Below are positions 1 to 7,696 of a stretch of 64,000 nt of DNA, one piece after another. Numbering within the stretch: position 1 is the stretch's first letter; every line of letters begins with the position of its first letter. The stretch spans positions 5,084,001 to 5,148,000 of the forward strand of contig NZ_CP108131.1 of NCBI RefSeq assembly GCF_036203305.1, written 5' to 3'. A program made the position numbers and the translations under genes. Source of the DNA: Streptomyces sp. NBC_00190 (GTDB lineage Bacteria; Actinomycetota; Actinomycetes; Streptomycetales; Streptomycetaceae). Under the pieces are notes generated by a model. That model saw nothing but the letters and a program-made list of their open reading frames with translations, was not told the DNA's origin and did not search any database.

Positions 1-145
1 CCCCTGGATCGCCGACCGGGGCGGCCCGGTCCGGCCCGGCCGGCTCATCGGGGTGCTGAGCGGCGGGGACACGGACGTGGACTCCACGGCCGCGCTGTTC
101 GACGAGCGCGCGAAGGCGCTGTACGAGCGGGCCGCGCGGGGCTGA
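1..145 (+). CDS. C-terminal fragment of an unidentified protein
   Basis: An open frame enters from the left edge and stops at TGA 143-145, giving the last 47 residues of a protein. The fragment contains a GVLSGGDTDVDS stretch followed by a probable amphipathic helix ending in ERAARG. The composition and third-position GC match the neighbouring genes, so it looks coding. It converges with the EamA gene only 21 bases away. The fragment is too short to assign to a family and I give no function. Confidence 0.5.
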   Translation, partial: PWIADRGGPVRPGRLIGVLSGGDTDVDSTAALFDERAKALYERAARG

Positions 146-166
146 GCGCCGGCTCCGGGTGCCGCC

Positions 167-1102
167 CTACTTCTTGCGCTCCGTACTGACGATCACGCCC
201 ACCGCCGCCACGACGATCGCGCCGCCGAGCAGGATCGGCCAGGTCAGGGCCTCGTCGAGGATCAGCGCGCCGAGCGCGACGGCCACCACCGGATTGACGT
301 ACGCGTACGTGGACACCAGCGACAGCGGCGCGGCCTGGAGCAGCCACACGTACGCCGTGAAGCCGACGAGCGAGCCGCAGACGACCAGGTAGCCGAGGGC
401 CAGCCAGGAGGCGGTGGAGAAGGCCGCCGGGTCCAGGCCGCGGTGCTCGCCGCGCAGCAGGCCGACCAGTACCCCGGCCAGCCCGCCCGCCAGCATCTGG
501 TACGCGCTGCCCGTGAAGGGATTGCCCGGCAGGCTCAGCTTCGACGCCGAGAACGAGCCCAGCGACCACAGCAGCGACGCGCCCACCACCATCAGTACCC
601 CGGACAGCCGTACCGCTCCGCTCAGCCCCGGGCTGGTCAGCACCGCGAGCCCGGCCATGCCGACCAGGACCCCGCCCAGGGTGCGCAGCTGCGGCCGGTC
701 CCCGGTGCTCGCCCGCAGCACCACCACCCACATCGGCACCGCCGCCACCAGCAGCGCGGCCAGCCCGGACGGCACGGAGGTCTCGGCGAGGACCACCAGG
801 CCGTTGCCGCCGAGGATCAGCAGCAGGCCGACCAGGACCGCGGAGCCGAGCTGGGCGCGGGTGGCCCTGAGCGCGGCCGGTCCGTACCGCCAGGCGACGG
901 CGGCGGTCAGGAGCAGGCCGGCGGTGATGAAGCGGGCTCCGGCGGAGAGGAAGGGCGGCATGGTCTCGACGACGATCCGGATGCCGAGGTAGGTCGAGCC
1001 CCAGACGACGTAGACGAGGAGGAGGGCCGTCCACACGGCGCCGGTGATCTTGCGGTGCCGGGTGGCCGTCGGCTCGGGCTCCACCGGGGTCGATATGCGC
1101 AT
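167..1102 (-). CDS. EamA/DMT-family transporter (YedA/RhaT-like exporter)
   Basis: This 311-residue protein is a polytopic inner-membrane carrier of the drug/metabolite transporter superfamily. It shows the usual ten hydrophobic segments arranged as two EamA repeats, roughly residues 24-155 and 165-305. The VYVVWGSTYLGIR signature lies near residue 30 and the second-repeat signature STYAYVNPVVAV at 264-276. Members export amino acids or other metabolites, but the substrate cannot be read from the sequence. The ATG at 1102 is preceded by a GAGAGG about nine bases upstream. It lies in the same direction as the downstream-start genes at 1138-1956 and 2081-3178, with a 35-base gap, and may share their transcript. 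Confidence 0.85.
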   Translation of the reverse strand: MRISTPVEPEPTATRHRKITGAVWTALLLVYVVWGSTYLGIRIVVETMPPFLSAGARFITAGLLLTAAVAWRYGPAALRATRAQLGSAVLVGLLLILGGNGLVVLAETSVPSGLAALLVAAVPMWVVVLRASTGDRPQLRTLGGVLVGMAGLAVLTSPGLSGAVRLSGVLMVVGASLLWSLGSFSASKLSLPGNPFTGSAYQMLAGGLAGVLVGLLRGEHRGLDPAAFSTASWLALGYLVVCGSLVGFTAYVWLLQAAPLSLVSTYAYVNPVVAVALGALILDEALTWPILLGGAIVVAAVGVIVSTERKK

Positions 1103-1137
1103 GGACGGGATCCTCTCAGCCGTCGACCGGCCTTCGA

Positions 1138-1956
1138 TCAGCTCGTGAGCAGGCTGTTCAGCTCGCCGTACGGGAGGGAGCCCGCGAGTGAACCGTACGT
1201 GCCGCCGGAGACCAGCTCCTCGGCGGCGCGGCGGGCCACGGCGTACGCGGCTTCGGCGACCCAGGATCCGAGGCTGACGCGGGCGACGCCGAGGGCGCCG
1301 AACTCCGCGACGGCCGGGGCGCCGGGGCCGGCGAGGACGTTGAGCGGGGCGTCGATGCCCTTGGCGAGCTCGGCGACGGTGGCCGGGTCGGTGACGCCGG
1401 GCACGAAGACGCCCGTGGCTCCGGCCCGGAGGTAGGCGGCGGCGCGGGCGAGGGTCTCGTCGAGGCGGGCGGCGGAGTCGCCGAGGCCCCTGAGGTACGT
1501 GTCGACGCGGGCGTTGATGTACAGCGGTACCCCGGCGGCCTCGGCCGCGGAGCGGGCAGCGGCCACGCGCTCCGCGTGCTCGGCGGGGGCACGGGTGCCG
1601 TCCTCGATGTTGACGCCGACCGCGCCGGCGGCCAGCACCCCGGCGACGGTCTCCGCGACGGCGGCGGGGTCGGCGCCGAAGCCGCTCTCGATGTCGGCGG
1701 TGACGGGGACGGAGACGGCGGCGGCCACGCGGGCGACCAGGTCGAGGGCGCGGTCGCGGGCCAGGGCGTCGCCGTCGGGGGAGCCCAGGGACCAGGCGAC
1801 TCCGGCGCTGGTGGTGGCGACGGCCGGCGCACCGGCCGCCTCGACGATGCGGGCGCTGGCGACGTCCCAGGCGTTGGCCAGGGCGAGAGGGGCGGCGGGG
1901 GTGTGCAGCGCCGCGAACGCGCGGGCCCGGGCGGCGAGGTCAGGGTTGCTGGTCAT
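1138..1956 (-). CDS. isocitrate lyase/PEP mutase superfamily enzyme
   Basis: This 272-residue TIM-barrel enzyme belongs to the ICL/PEPM superfamily (2-methylisocitrate lyase, oxaloacetate decarboxylase and relatives), which makes or breaks C-C or C-P bonds next to a carboxylate using Mg2+. Visible features are LANAWDVASAR near residues 26-36, the metal-binding TADIESGFG at 86-94 and the NIEDG strand end at 116-120. True phosphonate-forming PEP mutases carry an EDK...NS element after that strand, which is absent here. A lyase or hydrolase role is therefore more likely than phosphonate synthesis. The length is typical of the stand-alone short family common in Streptomyces. The start is ATG at 1956; the substrate is unknown. 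Confidence 0.8.
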   Translation of the reverse strand: MTSNPDLAARARAFAALHTPAAPLALANAWDVASARIVEAAGAPAVATTSAGVAWSLGSPDGDALARDRALDLVARVAAAVSVPVTADIESGFGADPAAVAETVAGVLAAGAVGVNIEDGTRAPAEHAERVAAARSAAEAAGVPLYINARVDTYLRGLGDSAARLDETLARAAAYLRAGATGVFVPGVTDPATVAELAKGIDAPLNVLAGPGAPAVAEFGALGVARVSLGSWVAEAAYAVARRAAEELVSGGTYGSLAGSLPYGELNSLLTS

Positions 1957-2021
1957 GCGCCCAGTTCAGCAGAGCGGCCCGGGCGGGGCGCGCGAGTTTC
2001 CGACATCAACGTCCGGCGGCG

Positions 2022-2035
2022 GTCCCGTACGGGAC
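2022..2035. promoter_or_regulatory. 14-base perfect palindrome between two minus-strand genes
   Basis: GTCCCGTACGGGAC reads the same on both strands. It lies in the 124-base gap between the threonine-synthase-like gene (ending at 2081) and the ICL/PEPM gene (starting at 1956), 66 bases upstream of the latter. It could be an operator or a short hairpin. Palindromes of this base composition also arise by chance in GC-rich DNA. Confidence 0.3.
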
Positions 2036-2080
2036 GGCCCCCGTACCCGATGGCTCCGCACGGGCCGCGGCGCCGGGGCC

Positions 2081-3178
2081 CTACTTGGAGCCCGCGCCGC
2101 ACAGCGGGAGGACCGCCGTGCGGCCCTGGAGGGGGTCGTCCGGGGACAGCGGGCCGACCCCGGCCCAGCAGGCCGCCGCCGTCGGTTCCACGAAGAGCCC
2201 GCGCCGGGCCAGGTCCTGCTGGGCCGCGCGCAGGCGGTCCTCCGGGACCGTCAGGACCGTGCCGCCGGACTTGCGGACCGCGGCCAGGATCTGACGGGCC
2301 CGCGGCGGCGCCGGGATCGCGATGCCCTCGGCCAGGGTGGGCCGCTGCTCCACCGGGTCCGCTTCCTCCGCGCCCGCCTCGAAGGCCCGCGCCAGTGGGG
2401 CCACGGCCTCCGCCTGTACGGCGATCAGGGCCGGCGGCGTGACCCCGCGCCGGGCCAGTTCCTCCACGGCCAGCGCGGCGCCCAGCAGCAGGGTGCCGTT
2501 GCCCACCGGGACGACCAGGGCCTCCGGGAGCCGGCCGCCGAGCTCCTCCCACACCTCGTACACGTACGTCTTCGTACCGTGCAGGAAGTACGGGTTGAAG
2601 ACGTGGCTCGCGTAGAAGACCCCCGCCTCGTCCGCGGCCGCCCGGGCCGCCGCCGCGGCGGCCTCGCGGCCGCCCGGGACCACCCGCACGGCCGCCCCGT
2701 GCGCCCGCATCCGGTCCGTCTTCTTCTCCGAAGTGCCCTCCGGCACGAAAACTTCACAACTCAGCCCGGCCCGGGCGCAGTACGCCGCCAGAGAGGCCCC
2801 CGCGTTGCCGCTGCTGTCCGCCACCACCCGCTGCGGGGCCAGCCTCCGGGCCAGCTCCGCGAGCATCACCGCGCCCCGGTCCTTGAAGGACAGCGTCGGC
2901 ATCAGGAAGTCGAGCTTGGCGTGAACCCGATCGCCCAGCGGCACCATCGGAGTGCGCCCCTCCGCCAGTGATACGGAGAACGCCCCCGGTAGCGGCAGTG
3001 CCGCCGCGTACCGCCACATCGAGTTCGGCCCGGCGGACGGTTCCAGCACGCCGGCCGGATCCGGCGTGAAATCGAGGTCCCAGGGGCTGCCGCAGACCGG
3101 GCAGCGCCACGGGGCGGTCCGGACGTCCGCGCGGGTGCCGTCCTCGGGACAGAGGTAACCGGGGAGTGCATGCGTCAT
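2081..3178 (-). CDS. threonine-synthase-like PLP-dependent enzyme
   Basis: A fold-type II pyridoxal-phosphate enzyme of about 365 residues. The PLP lysine is K99 in LSFKDRG, the phosphate-binding element is SSGNAG at 122-127, and a glycine-rich VPVGNGT loop follows. An N-terminal knuckle has C10 and CPVC at 26-29, like the zinc-ribbon part of threonine synthase, but a fourth cysteine is missing. I chose the ATG at 3178 because an AAAGG sits ten bases upstream; the frame is open to a TTG at 3199 without a good ribosome site. No homoserine dehydrogenase or homoserine kinase gene is nearby, so it may be a paralogue acting on another phospho-amino acid rather than the main ThrC. It is divergent from the secreted protease. 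Confidence 0.75.
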   Translation of the reverse strand: MTHALPGYLCPEDGTRADVRTAPWRCPVCGSPWDLDFTPDPAGVLEPSAGPNSMWRYAAALPLPGAFSVSLAEGRTPMVPLGDRVHAKLDFLMPTLSFKDRGAVMLAELARRLAPQRVVADSSGNAGASLAAYCARAGLSCEVFVPEGTSEKKTDRMRAHGAAVRVVPGGREAAAAAARAAADEAGVFYASHVFNPYFLHGTKTYVYEVWEELGGRLPEALVVPVGNGTLLLGAALAVEELARRGVTPPALIAVQAEAVAPLARAFEAGAEEADPVEQRPTLAEGIAIPAPPRARQILAAVRKSGGTVLTVPEDRLRAAQQDLARRGLFVEPTAAACWAGVGPLSPDDPLQGRTAVLPLCGAGSK

Positions 3179-3251
3179 GTGCGGGGAGCCTTTGCTCAAT
3201 CATGGCCTGCGTATGGCACGGATGTTACGGCTTGGCCGTCCTCTTGTGGTC

Positions 3252-3271
3252 GTTGACGACGGTACGTCAAC
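3252..3271. promoter_or_regulatory. inverted repeat upstream of the protease gene
   Basis: Arms GTTGACG (3252-3258) and CGTCAAC (3265-3271) form a perfect 7-base inverted repeat around a 6-base spacer. They lie in the divergent region between the threonine-synthase-like gene and the protease. TTGACG also resembles a -35 box on either strand, but I find no matching -10 at 16-19 bases. It is a candidate operator. Confidence 0.35.
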
Positions 3272-3309
3272 CTTTCGGAAGCGGCAGCCCGTTGAGCCGA
3301 ATGGCTTGT

Positions 3310-3339
3310 CATGGGCATGGCAATCTCGCCATGCCCATG
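3310..3339. promoter_or_regulatory. 12-base inverted repeat in the protease leader
   Basis: CATGGGCATGGC (3310-3321) and GCCATGCCCATG (3328-3339) are perfect reverse complements around a 6-base AT-containing spacer. The element ends 68 bases before the protease ATG. It could be the operator of a dimeric repressor or, if transcribed, a stable leader hairpin. Confidence 0.45.
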
Positions 3340-3407
3340 CGACCGTGCGGCGCGTACGGCACCGCCTCACCCCCCGCAGCGCACCACCAATGAGGAGGAC
3401 CCCTCAC

Positions 3408-4979
3408 ATGTCCGTGATGCGTCACACCCGCCGGAAGATCGCCGGCACCAGCGCGACCGCCGTCGTGGCCCTCGCGCTCGGCGCGGCCGCCGCGTTACCC
3501 GCTTCCGCGGCCGACAGCGCCCCGCTGGGCGTGATCGAGAACGCCGGGGCCGCCGGGGCCGTCTCCGGCAGCTACATCGTGACCCTGAACGACTCCGCCG
3601 CCCGCTCCACCGCGGACAGCGGCAAGGCCGTCGCCAAGCGGTACGGCGCGAAGATCGACCGGACCTACAGCGCGGCCCTCAACGGCTACTCCGTCGAGGT
3701 CTCCGAGGCGCAGGCCAGAAAGCTGGCCGCAGACCCCGCGGTCAAGTCGGTCGTCCAGAACCGCGTCTTCACCGTCGACGCCACCCAGCCCAACCCGCCG
3801 TCCTGGGGCCTGGACCGCATCGACCAGCGGGCGCTCCCGCTCGACCAGAGCTACACCTACCCGGACAAGGCCGGCGAGGGCGTCACGGCCTACATCATCG
3901 ACACCGGCGTCCGTAAGACGCACCAGGACTTCGGCGGCCGCGCCTCCGACGGCTACGACGCCATCGACAACGACAACACGGCCCAGGACGGCCACGGCCA
4001 CGGCACGCACGTCGCCGGCACCGTCGCGGGCGGTTCGTACGGCGTGGCGAAGAAGGCCAAGATCGTCGGCGTCCGCGTGCTCGACAACAACGGCTCCGGT
4101 ACGACCGCCCAGGTCGTCGCGGGCATCGACTGGGTGACGCGCAACGCCGTCAAGCCCGCCGTGGCCAACATGTCGCTCGGCGGCGGCGCGGACTCCGCGC
4201 TCGACACCGCCGTACGCAACTCCATAGCCTCCGGCATCACCTACGGCGTCGCGGCGGGCAACGAGTCCACCGACGCCTCGACCAAGTCCCCGGCGCGCGT
4301 CGCCGAAGCCATCACGGTCGGCGCCACGACCAACACCGACGCGAAGGCCAGCTACTCCAACTACGGCTCGATCCTGGACATCTTCGCGCCGGGCTCCTCC
4401 ATCACCTCCTCGTGGGGCACGGGCGACACCGCCACCAACACCATCTCCGGTACGTCGATGGCCACGCCGCACGTCGTGGGCGCGGCGGCCCTGTACCTGT
4501 CGCAGAACCCGTCGAGCACCCCGGCCCAGGTCCGTGACGGCCTGGTCGCCGCGGCCACGCCGAACGTCGTGACCGGCCCCGGCACCGGTTCGCCGAACCG
4601 CCTGCTCAACGTCGGCGCCGGCGGCACCGTCCCGCCCGGCCCGCGCTTCGAGAACACCGCGGACTACGCGATCAGCGACAACTCGACCGTGGAATCCCCG
4701 GTCACCGTCAGCGGAGTCTCCGGCAACGCCCCGGCAGCCCTGAGCGTTTCGGTCGACATCAAGCACACCTACATCGGTGACCTCAAGGTCGACCTGATCG
4801 CCCCCGACGGCACCGCCTACACCCTGCACAACCGGGCCGGCGGCAGCACGGACAACATCAACCGGACCTACACGGTCAACGCCTCCTCCGAGGTGGCCAA
4901 CGGCGTCTGGAAGCTGCGCGTGAACGACAACGCGAACATCGACACCGGCAAGATCGACTCGTGGGCGCTCCAGTTCTGA
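3408..4979 (+). CDS. secreted S8 subtilisin-like serine protease with P domain
   Basis: A 523-residue exported protease. A basic N-terminus and hydrophobic core ending near ALPASA (about residue 34) form a signal peptide. Residues 53-124 look like an inhibitor_I9 propeptide. The peptidase domain (about 135-400) carries the catalytic triad D165 (YIIDTG), H201 (GHGTHVAG) and S350 (SGTSMATPH), plus oxyanion N285 (AAGNES), as in proteinase K and aqualysin. A proprotein-convertase P domain (about 413-523) follows a short linker. Start ATG 3408 has GAGGAGG eight bases upstream; the open frame reaches further left but without a ribosome site. The enzyme should mature autocatalytically outside the cell and digest extracellular protein. 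Inverted repeats upstream suggest regulated expression. Confidence 0.95.
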   Translation: MSVMRHTRRKIAGTSATAVVALALGAAAALPASAADSAPLGVIENAGAAGAVSGSYIVTLNDSAARSTADSGKAVAKRYGAKIDRTYSAALNGYSVEVSEAQARKLAADPAVKSVVQNRVFTVDATQPNPPSWGLDRIDQRALPLDQSYTYPDKAGEGVTAYIIDTGVRKTHQDFGGRASDGYDAIDNDNTAQDGHGHGTHVAGTVAGGSYGVAKKAKIVGVRVLDNNGSGTTAQVVAGIDWVTRNAVKPAVANMSLGGGADSALDTAVRNSIASGITYGVAAGNESTDASTKSPARVAEAITVGATTNTDAKASYSNYGSILDIFAPGSSITSSWGTGDTATNTISGTSMATPHVVGAAALYLSQNPSSTPAQVRDGLVAAATPNVVTGPGTGSPNRLLNVGAGGTVPPGPRFENTADYAISDNSTVESPVTVSGVSGNAPAALSVSVDIKHTYIGDLKVDLIAPDGTAYTLHNRAGGSTDNINRTYTVNASSEVANGVWKLRVNDNANIDTGKIDSWALQF

Positions 4980-5020
4980 GCGCCTGAACCGGGCACATCC
5001 GCCGAGCCGCGATGAACAGG

Positions 5021-5050
5021 CGGGGGCGACCGACCGGGCGGTCGCCCCCG
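5021..5050 (+). terminator. hairpin terminator after the protease
   Basis: CGGGGGCGACCG and CGGTCGCCCCCG form a perfect 12-base stem around a 6-base loop, starting 42 bases after the protease stop. There is no clear T run, which is usual in Streptomyces. Confidence 0.7.
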
Positions 5051-5106
5051 CTGCGTACTATGCGCGAATTCGTTTGCGCATCCCCTGTGATGGAGTCACT
5101 CACGCC

Positions 5107-6279
5107 GTGAGCACCCCGCCGAGCCCGCCTCCCGGACCTGGCCACTCCTGGCCCCCGCCCGCCTCCCAGTCCGTGTGGGCGCCGCCCCCCGGCTACGGGC
5201 AGTCGCCGTCGCCGTCGCAGCCGGAGCTCAACGGCTTCGCGCTCGCCTCGCTCCTGGTCGGGCTGCTGTGCCTGCCGCCGCTGGGCATCGTCTTCGGCGT
5301 CGTGGCCCTCGTACAGATCGCGAAGAAGCGGCAGCGGGGCAAGGCGCTGGCGATCGTGGGCCTGGTGGTGTCCGTGGTGATGACCGGTGTCCTGGCGGTC
5401 ACGGTCGACCGGGTCGGCGCGGCGGTCCGCGACCGGATCGACGCGATGGGCGAGCTCGGTGACGTCGAGGGCGACCTGACCGACCTCGACGACCTGCGGG
5501 TGGGTGACTGCTTCAACGTCCCGCACGGGGACCTGATGGCCGAGCGGCCCCTGACGTACAAGGTCGACTGCGCGCAGGCGCACCACGGAGAGGTCACCGC
5601 GTCCAAGGCGGCGGACCTGGGGACCCTCCCCGAGTCGGCCGAGGCGGACCGCGCGTCCGAGGACGCGTGCTGGAAGGCGCAGGACGAGTACGCGATGGAC
5701 ACGTGGGCGCTGCCCGCCTACGCGGACATGTTCTACTTCGCCCCCTCGCGCCAGTCCTGGCGCCAGGGGGACCGGCGGCTGCTGTGCGTGATCGGCACGA
5801 CCGAGGAGGAGCAGCGGGGCAGCCTGCGCCGGGACGGGGCCATGCTGAAGCCCGAGCAGTCGGCCTTCCTGCGTGCGGCGAACGCGGTCGAGTTCCTCGT
5901 CGGCCGACCGCCCGAGGACGAGACCGAGGACGCCCTCCCGGAGCACCAGGCGTGGGCCCGCGAGGTGTACGCGGCACTGGGCGAGGAGGCGAAGGCACTG
6001 GAGGCCGACAAGGGGCGGCCGGGGCTGGGCAAGGCCGTCCAGGCACAGCTGGCGGAGATCGAGACGGCCCGCGCGGCATGGCATCGGACCTCCCAGGCGA
6101 GGACGGCGGCGGACTTCGACAAGCTGTGGGGCCGGGCCGTGGGCGCGATGTCCCTGGAAACGGAAAAGGCGCTGCGCGGGGCGTACGGGCTGTCGACGGA
6201 GGTTCCGGAGTGGCTGGAGGAGTCCTCGGGGAGCCCGGGGGGCGGAGCCGGCCGGGGTCCCTCGGCCCAAGCCGCGTGA
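5107..6279 (+). CDS. DUF4190/septum-formation-type membrane protein
   Basis: A protein of about 390 residues with a Pro/Ser-rich cytoplasmic N-terminus (1-40), two hydrophobic segments (about 44-72 and 79-100) of the DUF4190 type, and an extracytoplasmic domain beginning at LRVGDCFNVP (about 130). That domain has four cysteines (in GDCFN, KVDCAQ, EDACWK and RLLCVIG), which probably form disulfides as in the actinobacterial Septum_form domain. The C-terminal third is helical and rich in Glu, Ala and Arg. The GTG at 5107 is chosen because GGAG lies twelve bases upstream; the TTG at 5074 lacks a site. The molecular function is unknown, and the link to septation is by domain name only. Confidence 0.65.
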   Translation: MSTPPSPPPGPGHSWPPPASQSVWAPPPGYGQSPSPSQPELNGFALASLLVGLLCLPPLGIVFGVVALVQIAKKRQRGKALAIVGLVVSVVMTGVLAVTVDRVGAAVRDRIDAMGELGDVEGDLTDLDDLRVGDCFNVPHGDLMAERPLTYKVDCAQAHHGEVTASKAADLGTLPESAEADRASEDACWKAQDEYAMDTWALPAYADMFYFAPSRQSWRQGDRRLLCVIGTTEEEQRGSLRRDGAMLKPEQSAFLRAANAVEFLVGRPPEDETEDALPEHQAWAREVYAALGEEAKALEADKGRPGLGKAVQAQLAEIETARAAWHRTSQARTAADFDKLWGRAVGAMSLETEKALRGAYGLSTEVPEWLEESSGSPGGGAGRGPSAQAA

Positions 6280-6320
6280 CGTCGTCGAGGTAACGCGCGG
6301 TAACGGGTTTGGGTGACCTG

Positions 6321-6342
6321 GTTTCATCACATCGGGTGAAAC
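6321..6342. promoter_or_regulatory. inverted repeat upstream of gntR
   Basis: GTTTCA (6321-6326) and TGAAAC (6337-6342) are separated by ten bases. They lie about 75 bases before the start of the GntR gene, where an autoregulatory operator would be expected. The arms are short. Confidence 0.3.
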
Positions 6343-6364
6343 TCTGGCCCTTGCTTGCGAGGTA

Positions 6365-6377
6365 CAACCGTCGGTTG
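6365..6377. promoter_or_regulatory. CAACCG-T-CGGTTG dyad upstream of gntR
   Basis: A 13-base perfect dyad (CAACCG, one T, CGGTTG) ends 39 bases before the GntR start codon. The position is right for repressor binding over a promoter. No experimental match is known to me. Confidence 0.35.
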
Positions 6378-6416
6378 CCAGGGTGTTGCTGTCTGTCAAC
6401 CTGATGGGAGTGGCCA

Positions 6417-7169
6417 GTGACTTTCGGTGAGCAGCCGGCCTATCTGCGCGTGGCCGGGGACCTTCGACAGAAGATCGTCGACGGTTCCCTTCCCCCGCAC
6501 GCCCGGCTCCCTTCGCAGGCCCGCATCCGCGAGGAGTACGGGGTCTCCGACACCGTGGCGCTGGAGGCGCGCAAGGTACTCATGGCGGAGGGGCTGGTCG
6601 AGGGCCGGTCCGGGTCGGGGACGTACGTACGGGAGCAGCCGGTGCCGCGGCGGGTCGCGCGCTCCGGCTACCGCACGGGAGGCTCCTCGACGCCGTTCCG
6701 CCAGGAGCAGGCGGACTCCGGCGCGCGCGGCACCTGGGAGTCGAACAGTGAGCAGACGGCGGCCCCGGCGGAGATCGCCGAGAGGCTCGGCATCCAGCCG
6801 GGCGAGCGGGTGATGCGGACGCGGTACGTCTTCCGTGACGCGGGGGAGGCGATGATGCTGTCGACCTCGTGGGAGCCCCTGGCCGTGACCGGCCGGACCC
6901 CCGTGATGCTGCCGGAGGAAGGCCCGCTGGGCGGGTCCGGGGTGGTCGACCGGATGGCCGCGATCGACGTCGTCGTGGACAACGTGGTGGAGGAGGTCGG
7001 CGCCCGGCCCGGGCTGGCGGAGGAGATCTTCCTCCTGGGCGGGGTCCCGGGGCACGTGGTGCTGGTGATCGGGCGCACCTACTTCGCCTCCGGCCGCGCG
7101 GTGGAAACGGCCGACGTGGTGGTCCCGGCGGACCGCTACCGCCTGGCGTACCACATGCCGGTGCGGTGA
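6417..7169 (+). CDS. GntR-family (HutC-type) transcriptional regulator
   Basis: A 250-residue cytoplasmic regulator. The winged helix (about 8-75) contains LPSQARIREEYGVSD, typical of GntR recognition helices, and ends in SGSGTYV. A C-terminal UTRA ligand-binding domain (about 95-245) marks the HutC subfamily, which binds small effectors such as sugars or amino acids. Start GTG 6417 follows a GATGGGAG. No catabolic or transport genes lie next to it in the same direction, so the effector and targets are not predictable. Two inverted repeats just upstream make autoregulation plausible. Confidence 0.9.
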   Translation: MTFGEQPAYLRVAGDLRQKIVDGSLPPHARLPSQARIREEYGVSDTVALEARKVLMAEGLVEGRSGSGTYVREQPVPRRVARSGYRTGGSSTPFRQEQADSGARGTWESNSEQTAAPAEIAERLGIQPGERVMRTRYVFRDAGEAMMLSTSWEPLAVTGRTPVMLPEEGPLGGSGVVDRMAAIDVVVDNVVEEVGARPGLAEEIFLLGGVPGHVVLVIGRTYFASGRAVETADVVVPADRYRLAYHMPVR

Positions 7170-7483
7170 CCTGCTCGATCGGGAGTCAAGGCGCCGTGGC
7201 CGAGCGGCGGTTCGGGCAATGTGCCGGGCTCGCGCCGCCGCCTGCCGGGGTGTTGAAGGCCGATTCCGGCGCGGCCCGGATCGCCGCGGTGATCCTTCCG
7301 GTGCCCTCCCACGCCGTTCGTGAGCCGGAGCGCACGGCTCGCTCGTACGCATGGCCGGATGCGTACGCCTGCCAGGTACCTCTTCGTGAAAAACCGTATC
7401 CGCTCCGTAAAGTCCGGGCGTAAGCTCGGGCATATGCGCAATGCGGTTTCCTGGGCAGGTACGCCGGCGGAGGGTGAAACGCG
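7170..7483. other. 314-base intergenic region between gntR and the SPOR gene
   Basis: I see no convincing gene here. The stretch 7191-7212 resembles the D-arm of a serine or leucine tRNA (GTGGCCGAGCGGC), but there is no acceptor, anticodon or T-arm. The main feature is the perfect dyad at 7344-7367, described separately. The ribosome site of the SPOR gene (GGAGG near 7470) closes the region. Confidence 0.5.
7344..7367. promoter_or_regulatory. CGTACGCAT/ATGCGTACG inverted repeat
   Basis: CGTACGCAT (7344-7352) and ATGCGTACG (7359-7367) are perfect reverse complements around GGCCGG, giving a 24-base dyad. It sits about 117 bases before the SPOR gene start. A helix-turn-helix dimer site is the simplest reading; GntR-type proteins often bind GTAC-containing palindromes. 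Confidence 0.4.
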
Positions 7484-7669
7484 ATGAACGACAGCGGTGC
7501 ACTGCTCCCGTGGCACGTCATACGTCAGGACGACAACGGCAACCGCTACCGGGTGGGCCGCTACCCCACCCGGGCCGAGGCCCAGAAGGTCGTCGACAGC
7601 CTCGACGACCGGGGACACAAGCAGCTCTACTGGGTCGAGCGGATCGGTCAGACCGCCACGATGAATTGA
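7484..7669 (+). CDS. small SPOR-domain-like protein
   Basis: A 61-residue protein consisting almost entirely of one SPOR-like fold: PWHVIRQDDNGNRYRVGRY, then a helix TRAEAQKVVDSL, then a final strand QLYWVERI. SPOR domains usually bind glycan strands stripped of peptides at division septa. Here there is no signal peptide, transmembrane segment or linker, so the protein is probably cytoplasmic and may have another ligand. The start is ATG 7484 with GGAGGGTGAAACGCG upstream. It is followed after 27 bases by the NUDIX gene. Confidence 0.75.
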   Translation: MNDSGALLPWHVIRQDDNGNRYRVGRYPTRAEAQKVVDSLDDRGHKQLYWVERIGQTATMN

Positions 7670-7696
7670 GCGTCAGCACTGACATAGGCTCCGTCC

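Noticed and set aside
1138..1956. Phosphonate biosynthesis (PEP mutase)
   Set aside because: The EDK...NS element diagnostic of phosphonate-forming mutases is missing and no phosphonopyruvate decarboxylase or downstream phosphonate gene is near.
7191..7212. A D-arm-like stretch resembling a tRNA-Ser or tRNA-Leu fragment
   Set aside because: The GTGGCCGAGCGGC segment lacks a pairing acceptor stem, anticodon arm and T-loop within 100 bases, so no tRNA can form.
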